DNA from: Fasciolopsis buskii
Lineage: Eukaryota > Platyhelminthes > Trematoda > Plagiorchiida > Fasciolidae
Direction: 5' to 3'
Assembly: GCA_008360955.1 (NCBI GenBank)
Contig: LUCM01002879.1
Span: 135,607-199,606, forward strand
DNA length: 64,000 bases
Part shown: in pieces, positions 26,832 through 38,214 of the stretch
Position numbering within the stretch: position 1 is the stretch's first letter
How the letters are laid out: every line of letters starts with the position of its first letter
The notes under the pieces: generated by a model
What the model was told of the DNA's origin: nothing
Databases searched by the model: none
The model's input: the letters and a program-made list of their open reading frames with translations, nothing else
Position numbers and translations under genes: made by a program

Positions 26832-28124
26832 GTAAGTCAACGTTTACATTGCTCCGTTTCAAGACTGACTTAAAAAGGTGCCACAAGGGAGTGCGAGGTT
26901 TTCAACAGAAGCTGAGAAAAAGAAATTCTGATGGCAGAACGAGCACCACAAATGATTTCAGTAGTATCTTGCTTGCGACAGTTCTGTTCCATTTTCGAAT
27001 TTCGTTCGTATGTCGAATAGCACACAAGGAAGTAGGAGTGATATTTAATAAATATAGAGCTCACTTCTGGTAACAGCCCAATTGAGATATGACAGATGGG
27101 CCTTTAACCAGTTGTTGTGTTTCATTCCTCCACCATGGCTGCAGACTTTTGATGTAACCTGGCAAATTATCATTTAAATATGATCATGTTTTTGAAGCCG
27201 ATCTTGACCTGATGCATTGGAGATTGGGAAACTGCCACGAAATTTGTGTTCCTGGAATCAGCATTCGATTTTCTTTCAGCATATTGATAATCCCAAATAA
27301 TGGGATCTCTTTTTTCTCTCACTGTTTAGCTGTCCCAATACGGAAATATTTACTGCGTTCGTTTAAACTACAACGAAACTCAAACAGACCGGAGAAGCCA
27401 TAATGTTATCTATCGTTCTGAGGAAGGTTGGATGTTAACAGTTAGTCCAACCTGCTTAATAATCAGGCCCTGCCCATACCATATGAGTGCAGTTTGGCTT
27501 AAAACTGCCATAATGAGCCCAAGTGAAACCTTCCATTCTGCAGATTTTTGACTACGAATTCCCAACAGATTTGTACTCGAGGTTAAAAACCGGATATTAA
27601 TGCTCATAGAATTAGAAATTTCGCATGTTTGAGTTAAATTTCCATGAATACATGTAACCGATTCCCACTTGACTTTTCATAAGCATTCAGGATACGAAAG
27701 CCAAAAAATAGTGAAGTTTTAATTTCCGTCCCTCGTATTTTCCTCTGTTCTAAATTCCAGAACGGATCAACCCACAAGTTCACCGTTTTTATCACTTTGA
27801 CGGCAACTAATTCACTTGAATTTTCACGTCAAACTTGTAAAATTTTGCAATCTATATTGAGACTTTACAATCTGGTTAATGCAACTTTTGTTGGTACCCT
27901 GGAATAGGATTCTCAAAAAGCAAGTTTATAGCTCGAACATCTTACCGTTTATGACTCTGCACCTAGTTTTACACCCGTAGTCTTTCAAGACGAACGGGGC
28001 TTCGAACAAACCGCCGAATAGCACGAGAGAGTGGGATTAGGGAAAGTTAGATATTTTAATGAACGTGGTATGTTTCCTGTCGATCGCTTTTTTTTTCTCG
28101 TTCTCTGCATCCCTCACACCCACA

Positions 28125-28151
28125 CTCTCTCGCTCTCTCTCTCTCTCTCTG
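28125..28151. repeat. (CT)n microsatellite
   Basis: A CT dinucleotide run with a single CG interruption, next to a poly-T tract at 28088-28096. It makes a low-complexity serine/leucine frame on the plus strand that should not be taken as coding. Confidence 0.9.
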
Positions 28152-29899
28152 CTCGAACTGACGTTCACCCAGAAGAAGCCCTGTGCACACACAACATTCG
28201 ATACTAACAGATCTCGTTTTTCACACCATTTAGGGCATTTATGGCTGTTGTTGTCGGTTTCAGTATCATTTGGGGTAAAAAACTATTTTTTGCTTTTCGT
28301 TTTATCGGCAACTGAAGTATTTTCGTCAAACACTTTTTCTCCATTGGCTTATGAATCGTGGTCTACATGAGGTTGACCATAAACAGTCTACCTGTAATCC
28401 CAACGTCACTGGTGCGCATCGTTTTTGTGAATGTTTCCGTGCATCTCCGCAAACGATTTCACCTAGCCTCCTTTGGTTCGGTATATGGAAATTATCCAAC
28501 TGTTATAGGGTAGAGCAGTAATTATTTTTATTTGTACTATGTTCAGAAATGAGAGACAAGTATCTTCTGGTTTTAAAATATTTTTGAAGGCTTTCACAAG
28601 ATTTTTCTTATTTTCAACGTTTCCAACTGTTTTCACAGTTTGACTTTTATCTTGCTGGTTCCCAAAATTCGCTGAGCATTGAATATTTTTATCCAAGCAG
28701 TGGGCCGAATAATCATAAAGTTTCGAAGAAAAATGCATTTGCTGGGAAGACCTGTTTGAGTTTGATGGTTTCCAGCATTTGGTTGTCGGTACGCGAAAAC
28801 TAGTGACACAAAAGCGAGAGAGATAGAGAGAGCAAAGCATAGGGGGAGAGGACGAGAGAAGAAATTTCGAACCAGCAAGGAAATCAGCCTTGATGAATGA
28901 TATTTATAAGCCATAATCAAACGTTTTGTGGAAAACGCCTCTGTAATCTGGAAAGCTTGTTTGATGTATTACTTCATCCCCCTCGCAAATGCTCTTAGTT
29001 CCGCATGGATTTGTTACATGTAAGTTATTTAACCTAGTGGATAACTTACCATTCCCCCAGCCAACATTGCATTATCTCGGCAAAAACCAACTCTATTCGA
29101 TAAGTTCATGTGTTCTAGAGTAGAACTTTTTCGTAATATTTTTGCCTACTTTCATTATCCTTGAAACTACAATACACACTATTTTCAGGAAACAGACGCC
29201 GGCCAAAAACACATGTCAGGTGGGGAAGTTTTGTCCAAAATGCTTGGACCGTTGAGAAACACTCATTAGCTCATGGTCATTTTGATTATCCTCGGACTCC
29301 CACTGCGAATGGGTTAGAAAAGTTTGAAGACAGAATACAAATAGCCGATACTTTTTTCACTGAGGTATAGTTAAAAATCAGCCAGCGCATCAGTGTACAA
29401 CACCGTTGGTGTAACTGAAAAACAATTGAAACAAAACAGCTACCATTTTGCCGGGCTTTTACCGACTTGTTAAAACGGTGAACCAAAAAACGAAAGTAAT
29501 TGACAAATGAGAAAACAGTACGCGTTGCAGCTGGTCAGCATTCATTCTGAGGGGGTGAACTGACGCCAAGAAACACGAATGCAGATCATCATATTCCTTT
29601 ATAAGTAACAGAATGATTTGACATAAATTAATGTGTTTAAACTAACTTGACATTTTCCGTATTTATTTCTCTGCTCTGGTTCCTCAAGACTCAATTCCGA
29701 TAGTTTAAAGAATTTTTATTTTTTTCTGCTTGCAAAAATAATTTGATTAAGATTCTCTATTTAGCAGATGGCCGAGAAGTTGTACGCCAACCGAGCGACT
29801 TGTAATGCAGCATCAAGCTTCATATCGGCAGGGGCAACCATAAAAATGTCGTGACTTCATTAATTATGTGCGATAAATTGTCAGTGTTCATTTGAGACG

Positions 29900-29955
29900 G
29901 TTTGTTGGTCGAGGTGCTTGAAAGTTAGTGGTTCATTCCGGGTTCAAGCCAAAGT
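29900..29955 (+). repeat. tRNA-like repeat (A and B boxes)
   Basis: TGGTCGAGGTG (29907-29917 region) resembles an A-box, and GGTTCAAGCC at 29941-29950 resembles a B-box, at tRNA-like spacing. No good acceptor stem is seen. It is probably a tRNA-derived SINE head or a decayed tRNA. Confidence 0.4.
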
Positions 29956-32606
29956 TGCAATACAGAAACAAATTAAGATAAAAAATTGCATTGCCAAAAG
30001 TGTTTTTGTTTATTCAATGAGGATTTGAGAACTAATGCTACAGAATCGAATTTTTCAGTGGTAAAGCAACTCGCAGTCTCTGCAGAATCATCATTTCAAT
30101 TTGTCGCTTTTTCTGTTCTAAGCTCTTGGTTTGATAAGCTGGCCACGCGAATGCCGACTGAAAAGTAAACGTCTTTGGATGAAAATCAAAGGCCGGTCAG
30201 GAATCGTTTTACTGTTTACAGATAGGTAGACGTGCTTCGCTGTGGCACCGTAGTGCGCATCCATGCGGCTTATAATTCACTTAAATCCATAAAAAATTTA
30301 CCTGAACATTCCGAGCATCATTTGATGTCTTCTAAGCTTTCAGCGAAGGGTGACTGAAAAGAAACGCTGAATTAAAATTATATTGAAAGAAAATTTTCCA
30401 GTGGTCGATGAAACTGTTACGTTTCTCCAGGTGTGTGTCTGTATCATAAGAACGAGATGCCAAAAATACGGATCTTGCACACTACGAGAAGTTCGCTGTT
30501 CATTGCACTAAATTACCGTCGATATTTTTGGCTTTCAGGGACCATGTGAATGATGATGATTTAAACCAAAAGTCTGAACCTTCACTATGATTACAAACCA
30601 GTGTATACTTACCTATTTGTTTATATTTTATACGACAGTTCAGATCGGGTTTGCGCACATCATATTTTTCTGGCAAGTGCGCTCCAACATGGCATTCTCA
30701 CTGGAGTACGCGCAGTAGGAGTTATTAAAAACATTAAAAACACTTCGTCGTTATCTGTCTTGTTGACAAACGTCAATTCGGATCTGTCCACGCGGATCCC
30801 GCAAGGCACCTCACGTGCAACGAAATCTGAAACCCGAAAAGCCGTGCATATAGGGGCAATCCACTGAGGTGGACCACCACACCATGTTGGACACTGAAAC
30901 TCGACATTTTGATCCTCGTGTATGAGTGCAACCTACTAGCCCAGTGGGAGTTCATTTGGTAACGAGGAGACAAACTGATCTTGTTTAACTTACTGCTTTA
31001 CGCACGCAATGCGTTGGGTGCACATTTGACTTATTTCTTCGTACCCGATTAAAGCATCTTATTCTCAGTTACTTCATAAGAAACACCAAAAACCACGTTT
31101 ATCTTATACCAAAATAGAATGGAACGGCCTTATTATTAGCTTTGAATCAAACAGATTCTTCTTAACAGCATCATGAAAAATCTACTTCTTAGATGTTCAA
31201 TCACTACATTTCGCGATAACTCCAATCCTCTGGCCCTAACTAGTATTAGTTAATGTCATAAACCTTAATTCGTGTACTCCTCATCATAGATTGATGTTCA
31301 ATTTCCAACTAGGGGTGAAAATCTATGATCGACTATTTTAGGTGGAAAAATTATTGTGTTAAAATCACATACTCATTTGTTAACTGCATTTCTATAATCA
31401 CCGCTGAACGGAAAATTTAACCATTTCATTGGTACATAGCGCAGCAGCGAGTTGAAAACTCAGGAAAACGAAAGAGCATGGGAAGTTTGATTTTGCACAA
31501 CCAGCCATATGATTGTATAGTCATCTTGTGCAGACTAAGGTCTGCGCTGTTTTGGATCCTAATTGCGAAGTCCGGGCACGTTCTAGTGTGATCTCTTAGA
31601 CCAACTAGTGGGATACAGGTGGGTATGAAATTGCTACTGAATTCTCGGCCTAGGATACCACCCAGGTTTTAATTTCTGGATCTGTTCCACTGTGCATTTT
31701 AACCTGAAATCACTTGGCTGGTGGACCAAAATTAGATTTGTTGAACTCCGAAATTCGATTCTGATCAAACAATTGGCCCTTCACAAAGATAACATTAACT
31801 CAGATCAGAATGCCCACCCATTCGTCAGGCAAGCCAGTGTGATCAAAGCAAAAAGAACTACCCCCATAAGCAACTGAATAGAATATTGCATAGAAGTAAG
31901 TTGGAAGTAAAGGTATGTTTGCCAAGTTTGGAGTTTGTATAAAGAATAGCAATTCCTACGAATTAACTCAAATAGTTACCGGAATCTTCTCTCATAATGT
32001 GTGATGGCTACTTTACTGGCTGATTTCAAGTGAATATCCTCAAAAAGGTAACAGTATTCAGTTTGGATTGACGAATACTGCAATATTAGGTCTAATTGAG
32101 ATGATATTTAGTGACCGCATCAATGAATATCTTCCTTCGAGATGAGCTTCTAATCAAAAAATGGCTTGACCAAAAGCTGGGTTTATGAGATTAATAGTAA
32201 GAGCTTCGACTTGTCTGAAGGTGTTGTCAGTTGGCAAATTTTGGCTGTTACTATTGGAATTTTAACCGAGTCCCATAACTTAGAAGTTCAAAAGATAAAA
32301 ATTATATCATAACAATAACCTATACTAACCATTAAAAATATTTCTCACCCATAGATGCACATGTCACGATCCAAGCTTGTAAGCTGTCACCTCGGGACAT
32401 TTCAATCCTTCCAAACTCAGCTGTACACATAATGCAGTCTGCCGATGGTTGCTTCAAAGGGAGTCATATAGTGTGGTGATTGATCCAGTTGGCAAGCTTC
32501 TTTCCCAGAGCAATCCGATTGGTAACCAGTTTGTAAATATCAGGACCAAATGACGCAAGGATCGTATCGAAAAATCGATGCGCTATGTATTAATTTTAAT
32601 TGTGAA

Positions 32607-32716
32607 TGGTATAATGTTAATAACATAGCGTTGTTGGTAGATGCAATGTGTCAACGGTAGTTGAAACGTTGGCACATTGCATCTATAAACAACGCTGTGA
32701 TATTAAAATTATATCA
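32607..32716 (+). ncRNA. Strong intronic hairpin: candidate microRNA precursor or palindromic MITE
   Basis: The left arm 32607-32656 and right arm 32667-32716 are inverted copies of 50 bases around a 10-base loop (GTAGTTGAAA). By hand alignment 43 of 50 positions are Watson-Crick pairs. Four of the seven differences are G:U pairs in a plus-strand transcript, leaving three true mismatches (arm positions 10, 17 and 30). The central part, with GATGCAATGTG on the left and CACATTGCATC on the right, is continuous duplex. It lies in the sense orientation inside intron C-D, so it could be processed from the host transcript. I do not recognise a known mature microRNA. A small palindromic transposon remains possible, because the arms are flanked by TA-rich sequence. 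Confidence 0.5.
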
Positions 32717-33189
32717 AGGTTCAAGAAGGCAGATGAATATCAAAGATACGCACTGCCTCCGTGGCCACGTGCACTTCACGTTCGTTATTTCTTGGACCTG
32801 TTCAGATGTCTTAACTCTCTGAATATCTCTCTTCAGCGATCGCAATTAACAGCCCTTCATAGGAAATTTCTTGTTGCTCCACTGTTTCGTAGATTATACT
32901 AACGTCCAATTCACTCAAACAAACTCTCAATTTATCATACCTCATGGAAAATTTCAGGTGGGATGGACAGTGAAATACTTTTGTCGGAAGAACAATGGAA
33001 ATCGACCTTTCGGACCAATGAATCGGTATTTTCCTCAAAAACTATAAAACAGAAGGGGTGTTTCGAAGCTTGTCTGATTTGTCCGTAATGAAAGATTTTC
33101 GCGAAATGACTCATCACATAATATCAACGTCCAGTTCATCATTAAGAAACCACACACTCTTGTATCCCTTCTTGGTAGGAATCATCAGC

Positions 33190-33256
33190 AGTACAAATCT
33201 ACCCCAGAGACAGACCATTGTAAATCGAACGCCTTAGCCACTGTGCTACCGGACAG
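33190..33256 (-). repeat. tRNA-like repeat with clear A-box
   Basis: The minus strand reads GGTAGCACAGTGGCTAAGGCG (complement of about 33230-33250), a textbook tRNA A-box and D-arm. The expected B-box region downstream (about 33195-33210) is decayed. It is most likely an old tRNA-derived SINE. Confidence 0.45.
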
Positions 33257-34930
33257 GATCTCAACGGTTTTGTTTGACTTTAACATATGATGTTGCACCT
33301 ATCCATTAATGATTTGCACTGTTAGAGGTGGCTGGCACATAGTAATCTAGTGCTAGTAATGGATAATTTCTCCGCATGCAGACTGGGTTTGAAAACGACC
33401 TACTCGGTATGTGTTAATGGTAGGAGGTTATGTTTTCACGAAATTATTTATTGGGCTGTCACCACAGACCGCATAATGTTGCTGACTGTATGCAAATTTT
33501 ATTGTCAACATGGTACAACAACATCTCCCGTAATGTTGCTCGAGCACATATTGACTAGTGTTCATTTCAGAACTTAAAACAAAAAGGGTTTCGATTTCAT
33601 TGCGGAATTTCATTTTGAAAACGAGAACATGTGTTTTATCAAGTAGTAACTAGACGATAAATAAACATATCTTCAAACAGCACAAGTGGCAATACATGTA
33701 TTCATGATTCGGTTCCACTATGCTTGCCTAATGGATTTCTCTAAACACCGATAGGTTCCCGAACTTAATACACAGATCAATAGCATTTTTCGTCATCCAG
33801 TCATTAGCAGAATGCAGGCAGTTCGATTAAAAATTTCGTTTTTTGAAAGCTGAGTTGAGTGAGGAGGTCACATAAGCCGCTAAAGTACAGCTTGCTTCAA
33901 TCGGAAACGGACAATGGTCGGTTACTCGTGACAGTTTGCGCGGGAGATTTGCCTACCTGAGCAGCGAATGGAATCGTTTGCTTTACAGATTCAGAGAAAA
34001 TGAAGAACCATACAAGTTGCCAGAACTGTTCTTAAAACCCATATGAACTGGTACTTAGTCGAGCGTCCGTAGGCGACAGCGACAAAAGATTACTTTCACA
34101 GAGTACTAGTGAAGCTGTCTGAAAAACACGGGACTATGTCCCTGTGTTCATACATGTATGTGCCCCTGTAAAATAAGCTATATTTACTTCATCAACAAGA
34201 AGCGTGGATCATGAAAGCCCTAGGGCGTTGCTTCCCAAACTGTTGGCCAAAAAATGTAATCACGTTCATCCACAGAACTCCAAGGAAATGATCTCATCTG
34301 ACCAAGAACTCCGCCTAATGTGTAAAGTCCCGGTTTTCATTGATGCAGAGAGCGTGATGAACTCACAAGAACTAAATTTTTCTGTATTATTGCCGTAATA
34401 CTATCTAAAAATCAACTCTTCGAAAAATGTTCACTCGCACGTACTGAGCTCGTTCTCCTGCACTTCCCCAATCGGAATGAACAAAGGGTTTCACATCAAA
34501 TTCTAGTTTGTCTGTTTTTTTTCGTTGCTTATCATCACACGATGCAATTTCTACTGTTGATCCGGTTAGCATTTCCCAGGGACTGTTTTCCTCGATATCC
34601 ACTAGTTTTTAAGCTTAATGCTTTGGTCCCGAACGTTTCGTTTTTGTCTGACTTGCGGTAGACAGCATGCAATCAGCAGTTTAAAAACGGAAAGCAATTA
34701 AATTTTCTTGTCAAAATTGCACTTAATTCAAGTCATCAAGCCAAGGTACAAAGCGAGCGATTGTTAATAGCAAACTTCGGCTAGATGAAAAACTGTTTTT
34801 ATCTACTCGCGTGGTGCATACGGTTTATCAAAATGAAAACAATTGTGAAATTTAAAGAAACAAATGATTTTCCCAACCCTTATTTCCTTGGGAATTTATT
34901 TTGTTTTGGCAATCTCGATTTGGTTTGCAG

Positions 34931-35266
34931 ACCCTCCACAAGGTATTTTTGTCACAATGGATCCGGCTGGTTCGGTGGCCGAATCTGTCTCAAAGGTATT
35001 TACATGTCAGCTGAACAACAGTGGCAGTAATCCGCCAAGTGAACTTACGTGGACACAGTTAGATTCTGCCGGAGCCCTATTGCCCATGGAAGATGTTCAA
35101 GTCCGACCAACAGATCAGATTGTTGGCGAATTTGGAGCCCTTATAGCACGATCCGTACTGTCCGTCATAGCACGTCGAACTATCAACGGTCGACGTTTTG
35201 AATGTGCCGCTATCTATCAGAACAAAAAGATGATGTTGCGCGCCGAGGAAATTTTGGAAGTAAAAT
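34931..35266 (+). CDS. Nephrin-like protein, exon D: Ig-like domain
   Basis: A 112-codon exon, phase 1 on both sides, with acceptor TTTGCAG and donor GTAAGT. It opens with the PPQG linker and contains VFTCQLNNSGSNPPSELTW (B-strand cysteine, a sequon NNS, C-strand tryptophan). It then has the acidic LLPMED motif, and ends with the F-strand cysteine in RRFECAAIY and the G strand (ILEVK). The spacing from cysteine to NPP to tryptophan is the one seen in the NPPV..W type Ig domains of nephrins. The splice to exon E reads EVK-F-APNNVG. Phase continuity with both neighbours supports a single reading frame. Confidence 0.9.
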
Positions 35267-36473
35267 GTAAGTGCTGCGAAAAGCATGCCTTATTTATATG
35301 ATTCTCATTTGGCATGAAAATCAAGATTTATCCTTCAAATAAGCGAACTACTCGCAAGCAATAATGAGTATTGAGACAGCTTGCTTGAGAACAGAATACC
35401 GTGTACATATTTATTATTATTTTCGTTATTGTCACAGGTAACTTAGTAGTGCAGAGTTTGATATCTTTACTATCAGTGTACACTAAACTCAGAGGATACC
35501 CGAAGAAAAGTTTCTCAACGTCTTTGAATGAGGTTACGTTGATCACACATCATTAAACCTGTGATGAAATGAAGTACTAAACTGACAGTAGTTCTCGATT
35601 TATTTAAAGGACAAGGTGACAGACCACAGCCAGGTTCCAGGAAGTAAATTGATCTTCAATCCTATTTCTTGTAAGATAGCTATTCTTACTAGTCCCGTTG
35701 ATAATGAATAGCTAGTCCACTCATAATGTTCGTGCTTCAAAATCCAGTCCCCTCATATACTCCGAAGTTAACCCACGCATAAACTCGACTTACCATTATT
35801 TGGTACGTATTCTCACGGACTGGCGGAGCCTATTGGTTGAATTCCTCAAAACGATGTCACTCCATGGAAGCTACTTCTTTGATAAATTTATAAAATAACA
35901 TTGTGGAGAGAGGAGCTGAAAGCAGCTTTTTTGATTTGAAATGTTGCAATCAGGCGTTAGTAAACGTTTGCAACGATGTAACCTAAATGCAACCTACAAG
36001 GCATTAGTTATCATGAACTTGCCAAGAGAATCCGCCTTTCGATTATTGCTATACTTAATGATTTCTGTTCATTATTCCTCAAATTTTTGGTTTCTATGAT
36101 GATCTGATCGCCGAGGTTGCATAACTTTTCACTACCCATCAAGGGGACGTTGTCAGTGAGCATTTTCTGTACAGAGCGAGGAAGTTCAAGATTCTGTCAA
36201 CTTCGTCAATCAAGGGTTCATTCACTCCCATTTGTAGGTACACCGGGTTGAAACACGCATGATAAAAAGGGTAAAATCAAACGCGATTGTGCGGTGAGCT
36301 CGTAAAGTAGAAAAAAACAATAAAAAGTAAGAGAACAAAAGATTTTCTGTTACTGTTTGACGTTTAACCACTTCCCTATGAACAGAGTTGATAACATGCA
36401 CCCATGAAAATGTAAATGGAGCCGAAAATATCCGTCAGTTTCAACTACAATGATTTTTTTCTCACGGTAATAG
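35267..36473 (+). other. Intron D-E (1.2 kb)
   Basis: A phase-1 intron with donor GTAAGT. The acceptor ends ACGGTAATAG; a polypyrimidine run (TTTTTTTCTC) lies shortly upstream. No repeat or gene was recognised inside. Confidence 0.75.
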
Positions 36474-36697
36474 TTGCTCCAAACAACGTTGGGCTCACTG
36501 CTTTGCCCATGGACGGTGTACGAGAGTCAAAACGTTTGGATTTGACCTGCGTTACAAGCTCGTGTCATCCGCCGGCAGTGATTCGATGGTTTGAGGTGCC
36601 CAATCATGGCACACTGGAAGAGGATGAAGGTGGTTGGACTGTTGGAACTGATCCAACAAAGCCAAACGAACTAACCGATCTTGCACAAATGGATACT
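36474..36697 (+). CDS. Nephrin-like protein, exon E: first half of a split Ig domain
   Basis: A 224-base exon, entering in phase 1 and leaving in phase 0 before GTAAGT at 36698. It encodes APNNVGLTALPM, then the B-strand cysteine in RLDLTCVTSSCHPPAVIRWFE with the C-strand tryptophan, then an acidic glycine-rich loop (EEDEGGW) and a tail LTDLAQMDT. There is no F-strand cysteine before the donor, so the domain is incomplete. The missing half is supplied by exon F, 10.9 kb downstream, in exactly matching phase. The CVTSS.HPP..IRWF pattern is one of the most nephrin-like stretches in the window. Open frame beyond 36697 is intron read-through. Confidence 0.88.
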
Positions 36698-38019
36698 GTA
36701 AGTTATTACTTTTGGAGTAATTTATTGAACATTGAAAATAGATTTTTTCTTCATGTACTCGACACAAATTGTCATTTTCTCCTTGAAGTGACGAAGAATT
36801 TCTTCATTCGTATCATAAGCAAGAGGATGTTTCGTCGAGATATACTTGCCTATATCCACCTTTAGTATGAATGGTAATTAACTACTTTCAGTCATCGGTG
36901 ACTATTCATTTCCTGTTTTTATATATAACAGTCTTATATTTCACCTTGAATCCGACCTGATGTCTAACATAGATACCCATTACTCGTTGTTCTACTCGTT
37001 GGTGCACTAAAGCCTATCCCCCACCAAAAAAAGAAGAAATTTAACCAAGTCTCCACTTTCATCCTGAGTTATTTCTTTCATGAAATTACTCACCAACTGA
37101 TACCAGCGGTCAACTCACCCTTAATAAGCCACCGCTACTTTGATTATACATCAAACCTGTGCCAATGGATAACCATTCACATATTCTAAGGAACTTAAAA
37201 GTAACAGTTTGTGAGGTTAGCTACAAAACAGACCATGGTGCAAGTTGGAAACAGTCAATTTTCCGAATATTCTTTTTGAGTTGAATTAACATCTGGCTCC
37301 GAATACAGGCGAAATCAACGGTCACAATATTCGAAGAAATACATTAGATATGAGTGTCGTGTCATGGACATAATATGGTGCTCAATGCCTATTGGAATAA
37401 CCAGTAATCAGGAACGTAAAGCATAATTTGCGGCAGAACAATTTGGAGTTGTAATAATGCAGGTAAAATAGCCATCCGTGATCAGGGAATCGCCGTCTCA
37501 TATTCACTGGATCTGTGGATCTGAAATTACGATCACTGACCCTCTAGGTGACAAAAGCCTAATTCATCTGACTTTCATCGATCATGTAATTATGCGAAGG
37601 ATGCTACATCATTTATTAGTTAGACACTAATTCGTCACTTTCTCCAAAAAAGTGGACCAAAGCACAAACGCACTTGAACTCATCTTGAGATTCAAGCTCT
37701 AAACATTAATGAGTATAACTGCATGCGTTGTTGAAGATTAGAAGCTTTACTCGGAAGTGCTTTTTCCTTGTAATAAAGCACATTCTGTCCTGCAGCCGTC
37801 TGCCGTTACAAAGAAATTGCACGCTGAAGTGGTGTCGTGGCTTTTAGTCCTCCGAAAATTTTTGAGCTATGCAAGAATGGTTCTTCGAATCAAGGTACTT
37901 ATCAAGCCCTACACATAAATGAGCAGAGGCTAAATGAAATCTAGAAGTGTTCTCTGGAAAATTCACTTCAGCGAACAATGTCAGAAAGGAGCAGTTTCTT
38001 GGTCAAAAACCTTCATTAG

Positions 38020-38214
38020 CTGGACCTTGCAGTGGAAGATTTTGCCAACGGTGGGAATGTGGACGCACTTCATCGGTTGAATGACGCCCATCTGAGCCAG
38101 ATAGTCCAAGCCCAGAGGGCACTTGCCTGTTCCGCTCAGCTTAAGTCATTGGATGCAGAGTGCAAAGAATTTGAACAGCATGCTGGGTTCAATTCGCTCA
38201 CCATGGAAAATTAA
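38020..38214 (+). other. Small unexplained ORF, possible pseudogene or exon fragment
   Basis: A 64-codon frame between stops whose composition looks more protein-like than its surroundings. It contains DALHRLNDAHLSQIVQAQRA and CSAQLKSLDAECKEFEQHAG, which suggest amphipathic helix or coiled coil. I do not recognise a family. A CTTGCAG acceptor-like site lies at 38025-38031, but splicing there would not keep this frame in phase 0. There is no clear donor before the stop. It may be a fragment of a processed pseudogene or of a mobile element, or chance. Confidence 0.25.

Larger units (their letters stand above)
26832..34930 (+). other. Intron C-D (8.1 kb)
   Basis: A phase-1 intron with donor GTAAGT and acceptor TTTGCAG. 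It includes a CT microsatellite (28125-28151), tRNA-like repeats at 29900-29955 (+) and 33190-33256 (-), and the strong hairpin at 32607-32716. No additional exon was recognised. Confidence 0.75.
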
